A stretch of DNA of 64,000 nt, taken from assembly GCA_018873225.1 (NCBI GenBank), contig JAEILZ010000005.1, forward strand, positions 3,038,001 to 3,102,000. Direction: 5' to 3'. How positions within the stretch are numbered: position 1 is the first letter of the stretch; every line of letters begins with the position of its first letter. The stretch comes from [Phialemoniopsis] sp. UDSM-2020 (taxonomy: Eukaryota; Ascomycota; Sordariomycetes; Thyridiales; Thyridiaceae). The position numbers and the translations under genes were made by a program. The notes below the pieces were generated by a model that made no database searches, was not told the origin of the DNA, and saw nothing but the letters and a program-made list of their open reading frames with translations. Positions 49,490 to 62,413 of the stretch are shown piece after piece.

Positions 49490-51785
49490 GCTGGCTGATG
49501 GCGAGGGTGAGTTCTTTGTGAGGTTGATGTGTTGAAGTTCGTTCTTTTTGTTTGACGATGGCCCTCTCCTGGGGGGGATTCTTGTCTTGTGAAATTGAGC
49601 GAAGATCCTCTCTTTTTGAGATCGCGGGGAGGTGAAAGAAGGAAATGCCAAAGCCCGGGGTTCCAAGGGGAAGGGGGGGCCAGAAGGGAAGGGGGGTGGG
49701 ATGGGGACGACTTTTTAAAGTTTGGTGAGACCAGCGTCCGTGTGGTAAGGTAGGCAGTGAGTGGTACGGAGCAAGGTGTCTTGCATTCCTGGATCCTCTT
49801 TCTCTGGACTCTTTCTTTGTGTGTTGATGAATCGATGGACGGGGGGACAGAGAACAGGACCCCTGTGATGGTCTGGTCTGGGTCCGGGCCTGGTTCCTTG
49901 GGTGTACACGGAGTAACTACAACTACCAAAAAGTGGGTGTGTAAGTCTAAATGTCTGGTGTGAGTGCAATGTGAGCGAGTGAGAGTGACAATGTGGACTG
50001 ACTAGGACTCGACTCACGAATGAGACCTCGAGTTGCCTCCGTTACCTAGGCCTTTCTGCGGCGGAACAAGATGGGCGACGAGTCCCCAAGGTCTCCAAGG
50101 TCCCCCCTCGCCCCCATAGTTGGTCCGTGATACCCCTGAACGACCGCGCAGGCTCTTCTCGGTTGGATCCTTCATCGGGAGGGCATAATTAACATCATTA
50201 CAAACATGGGAGATGATTTGACACTAGCACGGTAATGTAGGCCCAACACGGTAAGGCCAGGTTACGCGGAAGAGCCATCCTTGTTCCTTGTTCAAACTGC
50301 TGCTCTGACATTTGTTTTGCCATGTCTTTTTTTCATCACTTTCCCTGTCGTCTCGTACGGACTCGAGGTTGGTGGTGCATCTTGCATCGATGCCAAAAGT
50401 ACCTCTCCATCTAGCTCACTAGCTCGCCGAGCTGCTTGCTCCCCGACTCGGCGTATGTTTGTTCTTTTGTGCCGGGGTACCTCCGTACGGGGGGCAGAAA
50501 AAGGTGGTGTCGTTGTGGAGAGACAGGTCGGGGTCACGGGGGAAAAAAGAGGTCCAATGCAATGGGTGATTGAATCGCGAAAAATATCAGTCATTGACAA
50601 AAAAAGACAAGAAAACCATCTCACATCGGCCACCAGACGGTCGCCCTAATGCAGGGTGTGTGCGAGATTAGCTTGGAGCCATGAACGGCGCGCCGTGGTA
50701 GCTCCGGCACTGTACATACACCCACCGATACACCCACTGATCCATGTGTGCTGTCGCTGTGCTCAGCTGCTTTCCAGCAGTCACCTCACTCACCTGCAGC
50801 TTCGGGCGAGGGCCAAGAAGAGGCTAAGGCCAGACCACAAGTGTCACACGCCCCTCCCTTAGTCGTAAAAGCTGGGGAAAAATTCGCCGTTGTCCCGCCG
50901 TGTCGCGTGGCGTATAATTTTTTTGCTTCTTCTGCCTCTTTTCTCCTAGTAACTACGTACTTTGGTACTGTACCGTACCGACGAACTCTTTGTTCTCGAT
51001 GGGATCTATGATCTGTTTGAAAGTGGACAGCAAGAGAGTCACCAACCGGGTGTGTCGGTAGCGAGGCTGATCAGGCCTGTTGCTCCTGCTGCTGCTGACG
51101 GGTTAGAGCCAGTAAGCGCCTCAGCACCAGATCCTTCAAAGACAATCATCATCAGATTGAACAGGGAGACGAGGATACCGCGCTCAGCAGTCACCGCGGG
51201 CCAGTCAGATCGACTCGTCGTGCATTGAGGATCTCGCCGAGATCAGGTTCGCGGGTCCTGCCCGCTTGCATTCATCCATATGCTGATGCAATTCAAATGC
51301 ATACAGCCACTTAATGAATTGTTTGTTTGCTTGCCTGGCCTTCCCGACCCAGACTTTTCTTTTTTCTTTTCTTCTTTTTGTTCTATCCCGCCATTCCACG
51401 AATGCAGCCCTTCATTTTCCGCGTGCAGAAAAAGCAAGGGAAAGGAAGGAGAAGAAGAAAAATTGAATTGATTAAGGTACCCTGGCCAACTGCAACCTCG
51501 AGTGAGAAAATAGAGTATCTATTACTCCATGTAACATGCAACCCTGCGACCCGCGCGACGACGGTCGGCTTGCCTTGCTGATCGCGGCTCGCCGCGTCCT
51601 CATTCGCAGCCGTTAAATGAGGTCGATCTGGGCTAGATTCCCATGCTTGGGCCAACCAGCTCGACGGGGACGACTTCTTTGCTGGCTTCCATTGACCACC
51701 TGCTCCTCTCGAGATGTCGAGGTGTCTGGAGAAGCCCTCTTCTTCAGCTCCAGATGGCACCGCGTCGCTGTCTGCTGAAGGCACA

Positions 51786-51797
51786 CCCCCCCCCCCC
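51786..51797 (+). repeat. Homopolymer run of 12 cytosines
   Basis: Uninterrupted C run in the gene-poor interval; length may be unreliable. Confidence 0.8.
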
Positions 51798-54391
51798 GGC
51801 TCGACTAGAAAGGCGCCGAGAAATCCCCATGGGTATCCACGGGAGACCCCTTGTCGCTCCACTCCCCTGGCACCATCATCTGTTACCCATACCCATCTGC
51901 GCCGGACTGCATCCACCTCTTCATTGGGCCGGCGGCCCTGAACCACGACCGACCGCGGCTCATTCCTTCCCACTGGCTCACTGGCTGCTCAGGCGAAAAG
52001 ACGGCGGGTCTGCTTTGGCCCTTGGCTTTGCATGGCTTCCATGATGAAGGGTGGGCCGCACCTCGACACTCTAGTATCCATCCGGTCAAGCCTCTTCCGC
52101 TTTCGCAAGATCTGCCCCCCTAAATTACCTACCATCCACTGCCATCTTCCTCCCAAGACAAGACAGAGTTTCGCTCAAATGCGATAAGATGGTGTTGAAG
52201 ATCTTCACAGGGCCAAAAGGATCGGGCAAGAAAAGGTAAAAATGCTAGTCGGTAACACTAATCAGATGTCCTCCTCCTGCATCCGCGCGCGGCGCTCGTC
52301 GTCGTGTGCTCTAGGTTCGGCACGCCTGGCTCTCGCTGCACCATCGTCTCGTCTCGGACGTGCAGCCCAATGGGCCATTGCTCGGTCGTACTTGATGGCG
52401 CCCGCCCGCAGTAGCACCGTGCGCTCCGCTCCCTGGCGTCTTTTTCGATGTTCACTCTCTGTTCTTCTCCTCATTCCGTGTTCCGGACTCGTTTCACCCT
52501 CCGAAACGCCTTCTTTTCTTCTTGCTCAGCACACAGCATGCGGGTTTCAACGCGCCTGCCTGCTGGTGGAAAGGCTGGTAGGTACTTTTCATCCGTCCAT
52601 GCATGATCTACCCAAACAGGGCCAGGACCGATTCGTGTCCCAACTTTTAACGTATTGCATCTTGGGGACATGACTGGGGGAACATTCCATCCGATTGGGG
52701 ATCTCGCTCCGGTCGCTACGGCGGTCTTCCAACCCAGATCCTGATTCAATATCCGGGGGTCCCATCGTACGGTAACGCGCACCTCCTGTATTTGTGTATG
52801 TACGTACTCCATATAGGCCATGCATGCCCAATGTCCCCTCTCGCTCTCCACACGGCGGCTCGTGGCGGCAAGCAAGCTTGGCCCAAAATGCTCCATTCTC
52901 CGGAACATTTCCTTTCTCTGCCCTATCGATGTCTCTGAGCGAGACCTGTCTCGTCTCGCCTGCGTGCCTCGCACCACCAAGAAGCAAGCCTGCCTGGTCG
53001 ACAGCCGCACCTGACTCGGCTGGGCTACACAACTGCACTCGCTGGAACGGAGCTTTGTACGAAAGTTTAATTGTTTAGAGCCGCCCTACCACAGCAACAG
53101 CCCTTTGACGGGGGAGGCAAAATTTCAGGCTGTCCAGCTGATCTCTCGCGCTGGAGCTGAGTCAAAGATCTAGAACTTCTCGTGGTTGGTCGGGTGACAT
53201 GGTAAACACCACCAGAGCAAAACATCATGACATCAATGAAAACACGGCTCGATCAACAGTACGTACATTCACCGTCTTCAACGCCCCAAGCTTCATCCAC
53301 TCTAGGGAGCCCACCCACTTGCAAAACTCGGCGCCTTTGCTTGATGGAGCGGGCCCCATGGGCTTTTGCAGCTCCAGCTTAGGTAAACCGCCGAAGAAGC
53401 TGCCGTAGCGCCGCCGCTCTCGCCCAGGCTTGGCTCGGCACTTTTGGCTGGCCTGATCACATGCTGGGGGAGAAATGGTTGGCAACTATCTACCTGATGA
53501 CCGTCTGTTCGTCAAACAAAGAGAGAAAAAATGAAGAGACAGAATGTGTGCTGCACACTCTGCTGCGCCGCCCACGGGCACGCCACATCCGGTGCCATCC
53601 CGGCTGGTGGTCTCGGCCACGACCTGCAAACCCCGGCCTGCCGTTGGGATCCGTGCTGACCCAGCTCCTGGACAAAAGTGGCCGTATGTTGTGTATGCAG
53701 GTAGCATCCATTTCGTTGGATCGCAACCGCGTGTCCCGGTAATCCCCATGTAACGTTGGCGGATGCACCAAACAAACCACAGAACCCCCCAAGCCCCGTG
53801 GCTCCCTTACCAACTACCAACTTGGGTGCATCCTTGCGCTTGGTGTGCATGCCAATGTACTTCGTATCACACCACACCCATTACTGCCTACTGCCTACAC
53901 ACATACGAGCCAAGTTCTCCTCGTTGGGCCAACGTGGTGCATGCTGCTTGCCCGGCCTGCTTCTCGGCTCGGCGCTGCAGCCAGCATCGCCACCAATCGC
54001 CTTGCTACATATCCGCGTACCAACGCCAATTGGCGAGAAAAGCCGCCGAAGACGGGGATAGAGGTGTGTGGCCACGAAGGGGGCTCTCCAATAATCCGGC
54101 CTTATTCTCGATCAAATACCTAGGTTTTGTTCTCCTCTTCCCACACGGGGCCCCATGTCTAGCATGCGACTCCGCACACCAGGAGGACGCACCCGCAACG
54201 CGTGCTGCAGAGCCCCAGAGCGTTGCTCCGAGGTGCATTGGTCCGAGGTGGATCTGTTGGAGACCAAGCTATTGTGAAGAATTTTTAGAAACTCTCATCT
54301 GATCATGTGGACTGTCCCAGGGATGAGCTCCGCGATGCCGACCTTGTAATGTCGAGGCTCAGGAATGAGTTTTGATGCTTCAGCTGAGACA

Positions 54392-54414
54392 TGTACGTAC
54401 GAAGCATACGTACA
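54392..54414. repeat. Perfect 8-bp inverted repeat with 7-base loop
   Basis: TGTACGTA at 54392-54399 is followed by TACGTACA at 54407-54414. The loop plus first arm base (GAAGCAT) is also complementary to ATGCTTC slightly upstream (about 54375-54381), so two alternative hairpins compete. No function can be assigned. Confidence 0.7.
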
Positions 54415-54740
54415 CTTCAATCTCGACTGCTTGACTTCTCAGTAAGCACGTCAGATGCACTCATCGAGAAAAGTGTGGTATCACTGCTTCAAGCACATGG
54501 TAGTCTCTTCCAGCCTAGACCTTTCGTAACACGGTCCTTCGAGAGGTCAATAGGATAATATCACGCCGTGCTTCTCGGAGCACGCACGTCCAGCCCGGAT
54601 AGACCCGCAAGATCATGTCAGGCACACGTAGCCGCCCTGGACCCAGATCTCTTTACCCCTTGTTGCTGGCCCTGATCTGCAACGCAGCCTCGAGCATCCA
54701 TCGTGTGTCCAAGACGAAGCGCAGGATAGGTACGAACAGG

Positions 54741-54754
54741 GTACATGCATGTAC
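54741..54754. repeat. 14-bp perfect palindrome
   Basis: GTACATGCATGTAC reads the same on both strands. It could be a dimeric protein-binding site; no evidence beyond the symmetry. Confidence 0.75.
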
Positions 54755-57037
54755 ATGATAGACTGCAGGCGTTCAAGTAGGGTCCCAAATGGTCGGGGCA
54801 TGTAGGATAGCCTCCATGCTGCACAAGAGCATGCCTGTGAGACACATGGCCGGCCGGCCGAGATCCTGTCCCCTTTTCTAAATTTCCCCGACCGGCCTAG
54901 AAGATGTCTTGGCACGAGACCCAGGAGACAAGTAAGACCGAGATGTGCTTGGTCTTGCTTTGCGATCGCCAGCCGAACACACGGAGCTTGACTAGCATAA
55001 GGGTACCCAGGGGGGTGGCGTGGCCTCCTGGCATGATATGGGATTAACTGGTGCATCCCCGGCGCGGAGCCCCATATTGATGGCGGAGTAGGACCGAGCG
55101 GGTGCTCGCGGCCACTAGGGATAGCATCTAGGCTGGCTGATTTGGCGAGAACGGCCGAGACGAAGCACGTAGAGATCTGGGAATAGAGGAATGAACTTCA
55201 GATGTTGTGATTGAGGCTGGAGACATTGTAGGGCCGAACATTACTCCTCTGCGCGGCGCGAAATAACTGATGTGTCTTGTCTAAAGCTTGTTCCGCTACT
55301 ATATGGAGAATCTCTCGGTTCCTTTCCAGCTCGCTGTTGGCAAGGGTCAGATAGGAGTGAGCATTACTACGACAGTTTGTTGCAGAACTACGGCCTCTGT
55401 GGCCATCAACGTTCACACCATGCCGGCCGGCTGTTTCTTCAGCGTCTTCATCAAACACACGAGAAGAAGAAAAAACAATCAGCAACATACAGACTAGTAT
55501 GTCTCCAGGACTCTTACCACATTAGTGAAGTCCTTCCATTTGGATAGGCTTCGCACAGACTGCACAAGCAAGTCCTTAGACATGTTGTTCAACCCTTCTC
55601 TCCCATTGAAAGGTTGTCTATGTTTGTTGCCCACGGGCCAAGCTTGATAGTTACCCGAGCGTGTAACATATGCGCTGGCTGATCTCCCATCGAGACTCTA
55701 CTACCGCTTCAGAGTATCGGCAAGCGTGGTGTTGGCAATAGTGATATTGTCGACTCGGCAATAACAGTTGTGGAAACGAGGCATCATGAGATGATGTATG
55801 GCCCCTAAAAGATCAACCTGCCTTCCTTGCCACTCGCATACTATCTGTCATGGACAGTGTCCAAGGACAATTTCCTATAATCAACACTGCCGGCATGACG
55901 TCCTCCTCTTTTTATCTCTAGTGAACAAGACCACGGAGTTCTCGGCTTTATGTCACAGTGTATACTCGTGATATTCGGTATTGGACATAACTGTCTGCTC
56001 GCTGGGCTGCAACAACATCATCACCGCCTCGATTATAAGAAATTGACAACTAGTAGTGCTCATACATTATCAATATTGCAGCGCGAAAAGAATTGCAAAG
56101 TGAAATTTGGCCAGAGTTATTGCCTTGGTGTGGTCTGGTTGCTCAGTTATTGGCCCAAGGGAGGCAGGCATAAGGACCAGAACAAGATCTTATTGAGTTC
56201 TACCCAGTTGATGGGGCAGTCTGTCATGCTCTCAAGTCTTGCACTGGGTACTTGTTTTACTTCCCTCTACAGCAAATTTCACAACGTTGCCATTCTCTGA
56301 TCTCTGAAAATTCTAGGACCAGTTCAAATCGACATCCCCTGGAGGCATACGTCAATATCCGAAAACCTCAGACGCAAGCGAGCATGTCAATTATCGATCG
56401 ATATCTTCTACAAGGAAATAACCTTTGCGGGGCTCGCCGGAAACAAAGCAGAGCAAAGGCCGGATGCCGGGGCCGGCCACGCACGGCCGGGCTTCCAAGC
56501 GGACTTTGGTCTTGGCATATAGTTATCCGGGACCGATGGCGACATTCAGACTGTTTACGTACGCCATTACAAGGAAGATGGCACAAATGTTGCTTGTGCC
56601 TTTTGAGCTTAGTCCTAAGCTTGACCTTGCAGAGCTCTGGGGCTCCGGAGTCGGAACACGAAACTGAGACTGAAGTTCAAACCTAAGAACTTTGAGATCT
56701 GGCAACGGATGGACAATGCTTCAAGATATTTGCTTATTTGTATCTCTGCGTAACACTTCAAGCTGGATCTCTTCGTCCGGGGTATTGGGCATCTGGAACA
56801 GTCAATATTACGGAGCGTTTTTTGCCGGAATCCACTGCCGATCAGCGAAAGTGGGCATTCGTTTCGCCCAAAATAGGCTGGTCCGGATTGAGAAACGTGC
56901 CTCATCAGATCCACCCTGCTCAACCTGGACCTGGTCAAAAGAAAAACACAGCTACGGCATCAAAACTTGGTTGGGAAGAATCACCTCTTGCCATGGATTA
57001 AAGCCTGTAGGTGCATGCTGGCTCTCTCGCATCGGTG

Positions 57038-58468
57038 ATGCAGTCGATAGAACACGCCAACAGTCCCCATCCAAAGGATGAGCCGAAGACTATCCTCGAT
57101 GCTGCGAGGTCGGACACGAGCGCTGTGCCCTCGGACGCCAGCACCGCCACCGAGCTGCCTGCCCAGTCTGCGCCCCCGAACGGAGGCCGGACCGCATGGT
57201 TGCAGGTTGCTGCCAGCTTCGCTTGTTACTGGAACACGCTGTAGGTTGTCGCCCTCCATTTTGGGAAGAGAATTTCCTGCTCACGCTCGCCACGATGCAG
57301 CGGCGTCTTGAACATGTACGGCGCTTTCCAGGCTTTCTACGAGCAGGACCTGCTCCGGGAAAGGTCCCCTTCAGACATCTCTTGGATCGGCTCTACCCAA
57401 AACTTCTGTCTCATGGCCGTTGGCGTCCTGATCGGACCGTTGTTTGATGCCGGGTATTTCCGGTCTCTCCTGATCACCGGAGCGTTCCTCGTCGTCTTTG
57501 GATTCATGATGACAAGCTTGTGCACGACATATTGGCAGGTCATGCTGGCCCAGGGGATCTGCCTAGGTCTCGGAACATGTTGTCTCACCATTCCATCCAT
57601 CGCACTCGTCCCCATGTGGTTCAGTGGTCATCGAAGGACCTGGGCCATGGCCACGGCGACCATCGGCAGCTGTCTTGGCGCCACGATCAACCCCCTACTC
57701 TTCTCCGCTCTGCAACCACGCATCGGCTTCCCATGGACCGTCCGAGTGATGGGATTCATATCGTTGGCTCTCTGCTCCTTCGCTATCGCTGTCGCGAGGC
57801 CCAGGTACAAGCCTAAGTCCATAGAGCAGCAAGCCGATGCCAGGCCGTCCTTCCACACCATCGTTCACAACGCGGCGCTCGGAGAACGACCATATCTCCT
57901 CTACTCTGCCTCCATCTTCTTCAACAATGTCGGCTACTTCGAGCCCTCCTACTACATTCAGAGCTACGCCATTGATCACGGCCTCGGCGGCTATGCGGTC
58001 GTTGCCTACCTTCTCACCATCCTGAACGGCGCGTCCATCTTTGGCCGCGTCGGCCCTTCGTTTGCGGCAAGGAAGTTCGGAGTCCTACCCACCTTCATCT
58101 TCATCGTTCTGTTCAGCGCGGTCAGCGTCTTTTACTGGATCAGCGCCAAGGGCTCCATCCCGGGCAACATAGTCTTTGCCATCTTCTGGGGCTTCTTCTC
58201 GGGCGGAGTAGTAGCATATGCCCCAGTCGTGCTGACCACCATTACAACCGATATGAGCTCGCTGGGCACACGGCTTGGCGTTCTTTCGATTCTCAAGGGT
58301 ATAGGTTCTCTAGTAGGACCTCCGATTGCCGGCGCCATACGGACAAATACGGCGAGCTATCTCGGCGTGCAGTTGTTCACGGGCTGCGTGATCATGGCAT
58401 CGGCCTTTCTGGCCTTTGTGTTGCATTTGGAGCTTAGAAGGACCGGCAAGACCAGTAAAACGTCATAG
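57038..58468 (+). CDS. MFS permease, monocarboxylate-transporter-like family
   Basis: Two exons, 57038-57240 and 57301-58468, encode 456 residues. The start MQSIEHANSPHPKDEPK is the ATG that opens the exon 1 frame; the ATG at 57015 is out of frame and stops at once. A hydrophilic N-terminus of about 50 residues precedes TAWLQVAASFACYWNTLGVLN, where intron 1 interrupts span 1, and then GAFQAFYEQDLL as in fungal MCT-like proteins. Later spans include GLGTCCLTIPSIALVPMWF and the ATATIGSCLGATINPLL motif; SPSDISWIGSTQ is also typical. It likely imports a carboxylic acid at the plasma membrane; the substrate is unknown. Its 3' end faces the convergent M20D amidohydrolase, with 167 bases between stops. 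Confidence 0.92.
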
Positions 58469-58635
58469 AGTGGAAAGGAGAGTTGCTCACGAACTCACGA
58501 TACCATGATAAACATCAAGATAAGCATTGTCTAGTAATTTGTATTGTTCTCAATATGGTGAGCGTCAGTCCATAAACATTCAAGTGACGACCTCCTCTAC
58601 AACTCCTGTCTTTCAAATCTTCAAGAGGCTCAATG

Positions 58636-60024
58636 TCAATGCCTTAAAAAGTCAGCTCTGGCCCGGTCTGCCGTTTCTGCGTCTGTAAGGATCTTCATCG
58701 CCAGCGCAGCCATGCCTTGACCCGATTTCAAGGCGGCATCGTGTGCCTCTGGGGTTCCCGCGGCATCAGCGAAGCCACGGTTGTGAACAGGTACCCCCGG
58801 GGCGGTGGAGATCCCAAAGGTCCCGTGAAGACTGGGTACAGCATATGAAACATTGCCTACACGGCGAAGTTAGTTTTCGGCTCGTCTTCTGAAGAGTGAA
58901 AGTCGCTTACCCATATCCGTCGCTGCGGCCGAGGGTTCACCCATGAACGATACCTTGTCGCCCAGATCACCCATTGCTCGGATATACTCGTGGCACAATG
59001 TGTCGTTCACGCGGAGCTCCATATATGGAGCTGCCCTGCATTATTACACATCCCTTTAGTTGTAGACTAGCAAGAAGGAGACAGCATGGATGACTTACGG
59101 GACAATCTCGACTCGGCACCCGCTTGCCTTGGCAGCACCCTCAATACAGTGCCGGACCCTTTCAAGGAGAACCTCGAGCTCGGGAATCGATGCAGTCCGT
59201 AAACCCCAGGCCATCCTGGTATATTCAGGGATGATGTTGGACACTTTGCCTCCATCCTCAATCACACCCTGTATCCGCTCGTAAGGTTTGATCTGTTGTC
59301 TGAGCATAGAAATCGCGCAATAAGAAGCCACTGCAGCATCTAATGCATTGATTCCACTCCAAGGCTCGGCGCCTGCATGCGCCGGTTTGCCGTGAAACTC
59401 GACTTTCAAGTGGCGTGTCGCCGTGGTTCGGAAGCCGGCGATACCAGTGCAACTTGCGTCAAAGTTGTGTTGAGGCAGTGCATGACACATGATGGCGGCC
59501 GAAACATCATCTGCAAACGCACCGGCGTCGATGAGCTTGATCTTGCCACCGCCGCCTTCTTCGGCCGGTGTACCAAGGATCCGTACTCGACCTGCCAGAC
59601 CCAGCGTCATTAGAGCACTGGCAGCGCTCACAAAGGCAGCCAGAGAGGAAGTGGCAATGAGGTTGTGTCCGCATCCGTGTCCTATGCCTGGGAGAGCGTC
59701 ATACTCGGCGCAAAATACTACGAGGCGACCACCGGAGCCTGCCTCAGCCTGGAACGCTGTGTCGAGCCCGTATGCATGGCGTTGAACTCGAAATCCCTTG
59801 GCTTCGAGGAAGTCAGTCAGCGTTGCATGAGCAATCACCTCTTCGAAGCCAGTCTCCGGATGGGAATGGATTGCATGGTTGACAACACGGAGGTCCTCTT
59901 TTAGCTCGTGAATGGTACGGGCGATGACATCCTTGACCTCCTGCTCGGAATGAACCCCGGCCTTGGGTTGGACAACAGGCTCTAGACCCGCGGTATTGGT
60001 TCTTAATAGATCTGCTGTAGTCAT
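58636..60024 (-). CDS. M20D metallo-amidohydrolase (PM20D2/aminoacylase-like)
   Basis: Three exons, 60024-59099, 59035-58911 and 58856-58636, encode 423 residues. ATG at 60024 (MTTADLLRTN) is chosen. Metal and catalytic features of M20D enzymes are visible: HSHPETGFEE at 53-62, CAEYDALPGIGHGCGHN at 105-121 with H116/C118/H120, GTPAEEGGGGK at 151-161 with the Glu-Glu pair, a HGKPAHAG dimerisation-domain motif, and a final SLHGTFGI segment. Such enzymes cleave amide bonds of N-acyl amino acids or unusual dipeptides; no signal peptide is present, so action is cytosolic. It is divergent from a Dal5-type permease (554 bases between starts), suggesting import and hydrolysis of one substrate. Confidence 0.93.
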
Positions 60025-60578
60025 GATGGACAATATTCTTTATCTTGCTGAGATAGGCTTTGATCTAGTGGACATGCAGGGAGCGAATACTTTTGTATTC
60101 ATTCAGAATGGGGAGTCCCCCCACATGCAGTATATACGAAACATACGACCTATTCTAGTCGTCACATCATTGCGTTGATAGAACCCGGGGCTGAGGAAAA
60201 TGCCATCTGGTGAGTCTATGGACTGAAGTGGGCCAAGTCTCCGCACGAGGAACATGCAAGCGGAGAGGGCGTCGAGTAGCGGCTATCTCGAATAGCCGCT
60301 AGCCGACTATCATGAAAACCAAGAGGCGATGATGAGTTATCGGCAACGCGTCCGGTATCTGCCCATAGTACATCGAGCATGATAATGATTATGTTAATGT
60401 TTACCAAAGAAGCTATGTAGTATATGAACAACCCCAGATAACCCCGGATCTCTCTCTAGTTCCTTCAGTCGTTTCATCCTCAAGACATCCGACACTCTTC
60501 ATCATTGCCCGTTCTTTACCTCCTCACAAGCCAGACCTCTTACAATTTGGTAATTCAACCCAACATTTTCAATTCAAC
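60025..60578. other. Divergent promoter region of amidohydrolase and permease
   Basis: A 554-base region between two divergent starts. A palindromic GTATATAC at about 60130-60137 sits near 105 bases from the amidohydrolase start and may be its TATA element. A C/T-rich leader precedes the permease start. No coding sequence is seen. Confidence 0.55.
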
Positions 60579-62413
60579 ATGAGCGAAACACACCAACCAG
60601 AGGTTGCTCCAGATAAGAAGAGCGCGGCAGTCCTAGACAAGGTTGAAAAGGACTTTGGGGATGTCCACGCAGTCCCCACTCTCTCCCCGGAAGAGGACCG
60701 TCGCCTGCTTCGTAGGATCGATCTATTGTGAGTGACCATCAATGTAATCCAGGTTGTACGGGGCGTAAAGCTAATACACATGCATTAGCCTTGTTCCCGT
60801 CATGCTGTTCTCCTACCTATTTCAGACCCTCGATCGCTTAGCCTTGAGTTACTCCAGCATCATGGGGTTGCAGACCGATCTTCACCTGGTTGGCGACGAC
60901 TATTCGTGGGCGAGCAGTATCTATTATTTCGGATACTTGGCTTTCAGTTACCCGGCATCCTATGTCATAGTGAGACTACCGCTCGGGAAGATCATCGCTG
61001 GTTCCTCGTGAGACTGCCTTTCCTTATGCGAACGATACAACCGACTGACAATGACTCTACACAGCACTGTATGGGGCATTGTGTTGCTTTGCACTGCTGG
61101 TGCCTTCAACTCTCACGGGCTCCTTGCCGCGCGATTCTTCCTTGGTGTTGCCGAGGCTGCCATTGCCCCGAGTTTGACTGTGTTGGTGTCAATGTGGTAC
61201 AAGAAGTCGGAGCAACCCCTGAGACATGGTGTTTGGTTTATGGGAAACATTATTGCCAGCCTGTTCGCTGCCCTCCTGGCGTATGCCATTAGTCACATCA
61301 AGTCGGGCATCAGCCCCTGGCAGGTAAGTTATATATCACGTTTTCCAGTGATACTGACATAAATGGCACAATGCTAACAGGGGATCTTTTAGATATACTT
61401 TATCATTCTCGGTGGCGCCACTATGACCTGGGGCTTGGCCCTTATTTACCTACTTCCCGACCATCCGACAACTGCACGATTCCTTACTGCAGACCAGCGA
61501 GAGAAGGCACTTATCCGCGTAGCAGCCAATATGACCAGTGTCAAGGACGAACACTTCAAGGTTTCTCAACTGCTCGAGGGGCTCAAGGACCCCAAGATGT
61601 GGCTTTTGTTTTTTATCATGGCATCGTCCTGTTTGGCCAATGGTCTATCAAGCGTAAGCCGTTTTTCCCACTCGGTTTCTCGGTAAAAAGCAAAGGACCT
61701 GACTCGAAGATGTGTAACAGTTTTCTTCAATTGTCGTGAAAGGCTTCGGCTTCTCGACTGTGGACACGTATTTGGTCCAGATGATTTCGACAGCCTTTCA
61801 GGGGATCTTTACGATCATCTCAGCTGTGGGCAGCACGTATATCAAGAACTCTCGCACATACTTCATGATGTTGAATTATGCGGCCAGTATCGTCGGCGCA
61901 GCGATGATCTACGCGATCGACCCAAGCCGTATCTGGACTCGATTCTTTGGATTTTGCCTCTGCATTTCCTTCGTCGCCAGTTTGCCCATGATATTTGCCA
62001 TGTCGACTGCGAATTTTGCAGGCTTTACAAAGAAAACCACCGTTAATGCTGCAGTAAGTCCCCCATAGTAGATTTAGATTTTGCATTGTTGGTTCTCTAC
62101 AAGTTAGTCCAGGACGCTCATACTCAATTCTTTGCAGATCTTTGTCGCCTATTGTGCGGCCAACATTGCGTCTCCGCAGCTCTTCATGCCCAGGGAGTCA
62201 CCGAGATATCCCAACGGCTTCAAGGCTTGTGTTGTGGCTCTTTCAGTCTCTTTCGTCCTGACTGGCGTTCTCCGTATCTATCTGATCTGGGAGAACAAGC
62301 GTCGGGATCGGGTTTATGGACCCGTTGAGACTGATGAAGGCTCAGTAGATATGGCACTGGGACTGTCGGATGAGACTGATTTTGAACTGAAGAACTTCCG
62401 GTACTCTATGTAG
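60579..62413 (+). CDS. MFS permease, Dal5/allantoate family
   Basis: Six exons, 60579-60727, 60789-61007, 61065-61323, 61393-61653, 61721-62053 and 62138-62413, encode 498 residues. The start is MSETHQPEVAPDKK. RRIDLFLVPVMLFSYLFQTLDRLALSY at span 1 marks the Dal5-type anion:cation symporter family. AARFFLGVAEAAIAPSLTVLVSMWY follows; later come QLFMPRESPRYPNGFKA and a conserved IYLIWENKRRDR end. These proton-coupled permeases carry allantoate, ureidosuccinate, nicotinate, dipeptides and related compounds. Being head-to-head with an M20D amidohydrolase, it is a good candidate to supply that enzyme's substrate. The aligned features match the permease at 10902, but the two are clearly different paralogues. 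Confidence 0.93.

Larger units (their letters stand above)
49490..57037. other. Gene-poor interval of 7.5 kb
   Basis: I find no convincing protein gene on either strand; frames of 120-200 residues here (for example 51383-51973, 52471-53010 and 53763-54302) are rich in Arg/Ser/Pro/Gly with no domains or splice continuity. Visible structure includes purine/pyrimidine-asymmetric tracts (about 51350-51470), a 12-C run (51786-51797), a perfect 8-bp inverted repeat with 7-base loop (54392-54414) and a 14-bp palindrome (54741-54754). The left end must hold the transporter promoter and leader. The rest may be regulatory DNA, non-coding RNA genes or decayed sequence. Confidence 0.5.

Noticed and set aside
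48035..49498. A 487-codon open frame on the plus strand opposite the hexose transporter
   Set aside because: It is rich in Gly/Asp/Glu/Val repeats with no domain, and mirrors the strongly biased codons of the real transporter. It is a shadow frame.
60100..60180. Dispersed 5S rRNA gene suggested by an ACATACGACC string
   Set aside because: Only the first ten bases resemble the 5' end of fungal 5S rRNA. The rest of the conserved 5S sequence does not follow.
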